In this document: positions 31,456 to 31,758 of the stretch, piece after piece
Position numbering within the stretch: position 1 is the stretch's first letter
How the letters are laid out: every line of letters starts with the position of its first letter
Assembly (NCBI GenBank): GCA_003151895.1
Contig: PLYX01000281.1
Coordinates: 1-31,758 of the forward strand
Length of the DNA: 31,758 nucleotides
Source: Solirubrobacterales bacterium
GTDB taxonomy: Bacteria; Actinomycetota; Thermoleophilia; Solirubrobacterales; Solirubrobacteraceae
Reading direction: 5' to 3'
The notes under the pieces: model-generated
The model's input: only the letters and a program-made list of their open reading frames with translations
The model's database searches: none
Told to the model about the DNA's origin: nothing
Translations under genes and position numbers: made by a program

Positions 31456-31749
31456 ATGCGATCAGGAGCGGCGCATCCGAGGGACTTCCCTCGCTTCTAC
31501 CTGGCGTACAACCCGCGCATCCGACGCTACTTCAAGTACGAAACCGGCGACACGCAGCTAGCGCTGGAACTCACCGCCGAAACGTTCGAAAAGGCGTTCA
31601 AGGCCCGTGAGCGGTGCCGCGGCACCACCTCGCAGGAGGCACTCGGCTGGCGAGGTTGTCCCGTTCGCCGTGGAAGTTCGCGGCGGCGGTCCGGGTGTGA
31701 TGGTTACACGGTGACGGGTATTCGGGCGTCCTCCTTGCTCGCGGTGTGA
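31456..31749 (+). pseudogene. Truncated ECF sigma-70 factor (region 2 only)
   Basis: Residues ~8-60 of this frame match sigma-70 region 2: RDFPRFYLAYNPRIRRYFKY, ETGDTQLALELTAETFEKAF and KARERCRGTTSQEALGW. These correspond to the core-binding helices and the start of the -10-binding helix of ECF sigma factors. After the tryptophan, where families continue with WLxxIAR, the sequence becomes RGCPVRRGSSRRR and no region 4 follows before the stop at 31749 or elsewhere in the remaining bases. The gene therefore appears broken after region 2.2. ATG 31456 is the natural start; ATG 31414 is further upstream in the same frame. Confidence 0.7.
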
Positions 31750-31758
31750 ATCGGCGTG

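Noticed and set aside
1..31758. CRISPR arrays or other tandem repeats
   Set aside because: No regularly spaced direct repeats were seen. The only repeats found are IS termini, target duplications and hairpins.

Overview
The window is high-GC DNA with many GTG and TTG starts. Its gene families are typical of actinobacteria: a family-5 ABC importer, ROK/DeoR/SIS genes, IS701 and IS1380 elements, and an ECF sigma factor fragment. The overall style suggests a soil actinobacterium, possibly of the Thermoleophilia/Solirubrobacterales type. That assignment is inference, because no rRNA or tRNA gene was found.

Left part (1-5.3 kb): the tail of an unknown gene; a headless HAD phosphatase remnant; a free-standing NRPS condensation domain; a complete HAD phosphatase homologous to the remnant; and a HemK/PrmC-like methyltransferase. 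Middle left (5.7-16.1 kb): a coherent uptake and catabolism cassette. It has a ROK sugar kinase (minus strand), then a DeoR regulator, a double-SIS isomerase/deglycase-like protein and a five-gene Opp/Dpp-type ABC importer (lipoprotein, two permeases, two ATPases) on the plus strand. The set looks designed to import and process a sugar or amino-sugar conjugate.

Middle right (16.2-23.6 kb): a complete IS701-family element with CTAG target duplication; a DHA2-type exporter; a free-standing peptidyl carrier protein; and a minus-strand operon of GntR/FCD regulator, enolase-superfamily enzyme and serine beta-lactamase-fold hydrolase. Right part (23.5-31.7 kb): an IS1380-family element that has split a second HemK/PrmC-like gene, with both halves and the target duplication still visible; a free-standing NRPS adenylation domain; a frameshifted 3-dehydroquinate-synthase-like sugar-phosphate cyclase; a NarL-type response regulator; two small exported proteins; and a broken ECF sigma factor.

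The most unusual feature is that the three core parts of an NRPS module (C, PCP, A) occur as three separate single-domain genes spread over about 26 kb. They are interspersed with enzymes plausible for tailoring: two HemK-like methyltransferases, HAD phosphatases, a sugar-phosphate cyclase, an enolase-family enzyme, a beta-lactamase-fold hydrolase and an exporter. Several of these genes are truncated, frameshifted or IS-interrupted. The region therefore looks like a rearranged, partly decaying accessory-metabolism locus next to an intact sugar-uptake cassette.
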